Position numbers and translations under genes: made by a program. A stretch of 64,000 nucleotides of DNA from Enoplolaimus lenunculus (lineage: Eukaryota > Nematoda > Enoplea > Enoplida > Thoracostomopsidae), in assembly GCA_030248215.1 (NCBI GenBank), contig JASANG010002174.1, positions 62,001 to 126,000 on the forward strand, written 5' to 3'. Below the pieces are notes generated by a model. The model had not been told where the DNA came from and ran no database searches. It saw only the letters and a program-made list of their open reading frames with translations. Positions 63,890-64,000 of this stretch are shown here, one piece after another. Numbering within the stretch: the first letter of the stretch is position 1; every line of letters starts with the position of its first letter.

Positions 63890-64000
63890 ATGAGGGGGTG
63901 GGGATTGATATTTATTTGGCCTATCCAGAGGGTACTCCCTGTTATTCAGTTACGGACTGACTTATTTTTTACCGCCCTTGGCCCTGGAGTCAGTTATGCG
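63890..64000. mobile_element. ACTGTAGTGACCCGAATAAG family, cut by the right edge
   Basis: GATATTTATTTGGCC, AGAGGGTACTCCCTGTTATT and GTTACGGACTGACTTATTTT match, inverted, the right half of 25395-25800. Confidence 0.55.

Overview
This window looks like gene-poor, repeat-rich DNA from an animal. Evidence for a eukaryote is direct: two multi-exon genes with GT...AG introns, polypyrimidine/TTTTCAG-type acceptors, a tRNA-headed SINE and many short terminal-inverted-repeat (TIR) elements. Arrays of TTAGGC (and its complement GCCTAA) recur throughout. TTAGGC is the nematode telomere unit, so a nematode or close relative is the best guess, but this is inference and the window is not a chromosome end.

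The only convincing host genes are two paralogues of the Mesh/SUSD2 family (NIDO - AMOP - VWD - Sushi - transmembrane proteins of epithelial septate junctions). Gene A, on the plus strand at 38159-57759, can be read as 19 exons giving an in-phase protein of 1373 residues: signal peptide, NIDO, an E-set-like region, AMOP, VWD, Sushi, one transmembrane helix and a Pro/His/Gln-rich tail. Gene B, on the minus strand from 13832 leftwards off the edge, is seen as exons 1, 3-8 and 10. Exons 3, 4 and 5 have exactly the same lengths in both genes (322, 203 and 137 nt) and all matched exons share intron phases. The two genes are head to head with about 24.3 kb between start codons. I could not find the B counterparts of exons 2 and 9; both are multiples of three in A, so their absence would not shift the frame.

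Layout: 1-13832 gene B and its introns; 13833-38158 an intergenic stretch made largely of repeats, including a broken BEL/Pao LTR-retrotransposon fragment at about 15.7-17.8 kb with SGNH-hydrolase-like sequence beside it; 38159-57759 gene A; 57760-64000 repeats and unassigned sequence. Repeats include a TIR family with 8-bp target duplications carrying telomere-like arrays; a TIR family CAAGAGTGGATGATC found in three introns of A and one of B; palindromic CACTGCAAAAAAT elements; a GAATAAGAG/AGTCCG family; a tRNA-derived SINE; and several others.

The most unusual points are (1) the telomere-array-bearing transposable elements, (2) the divergent Mesh pair with conserved exon architecture and apparently missing exons in B, (3) a GEPH instead of GDPH sequence at the expected self-cleavage site in the gene A VWD domain, and (4) a near-identical duplication in intron 4 of gene A with an inverted 14-nt spacer that looks like a template-switch scar.
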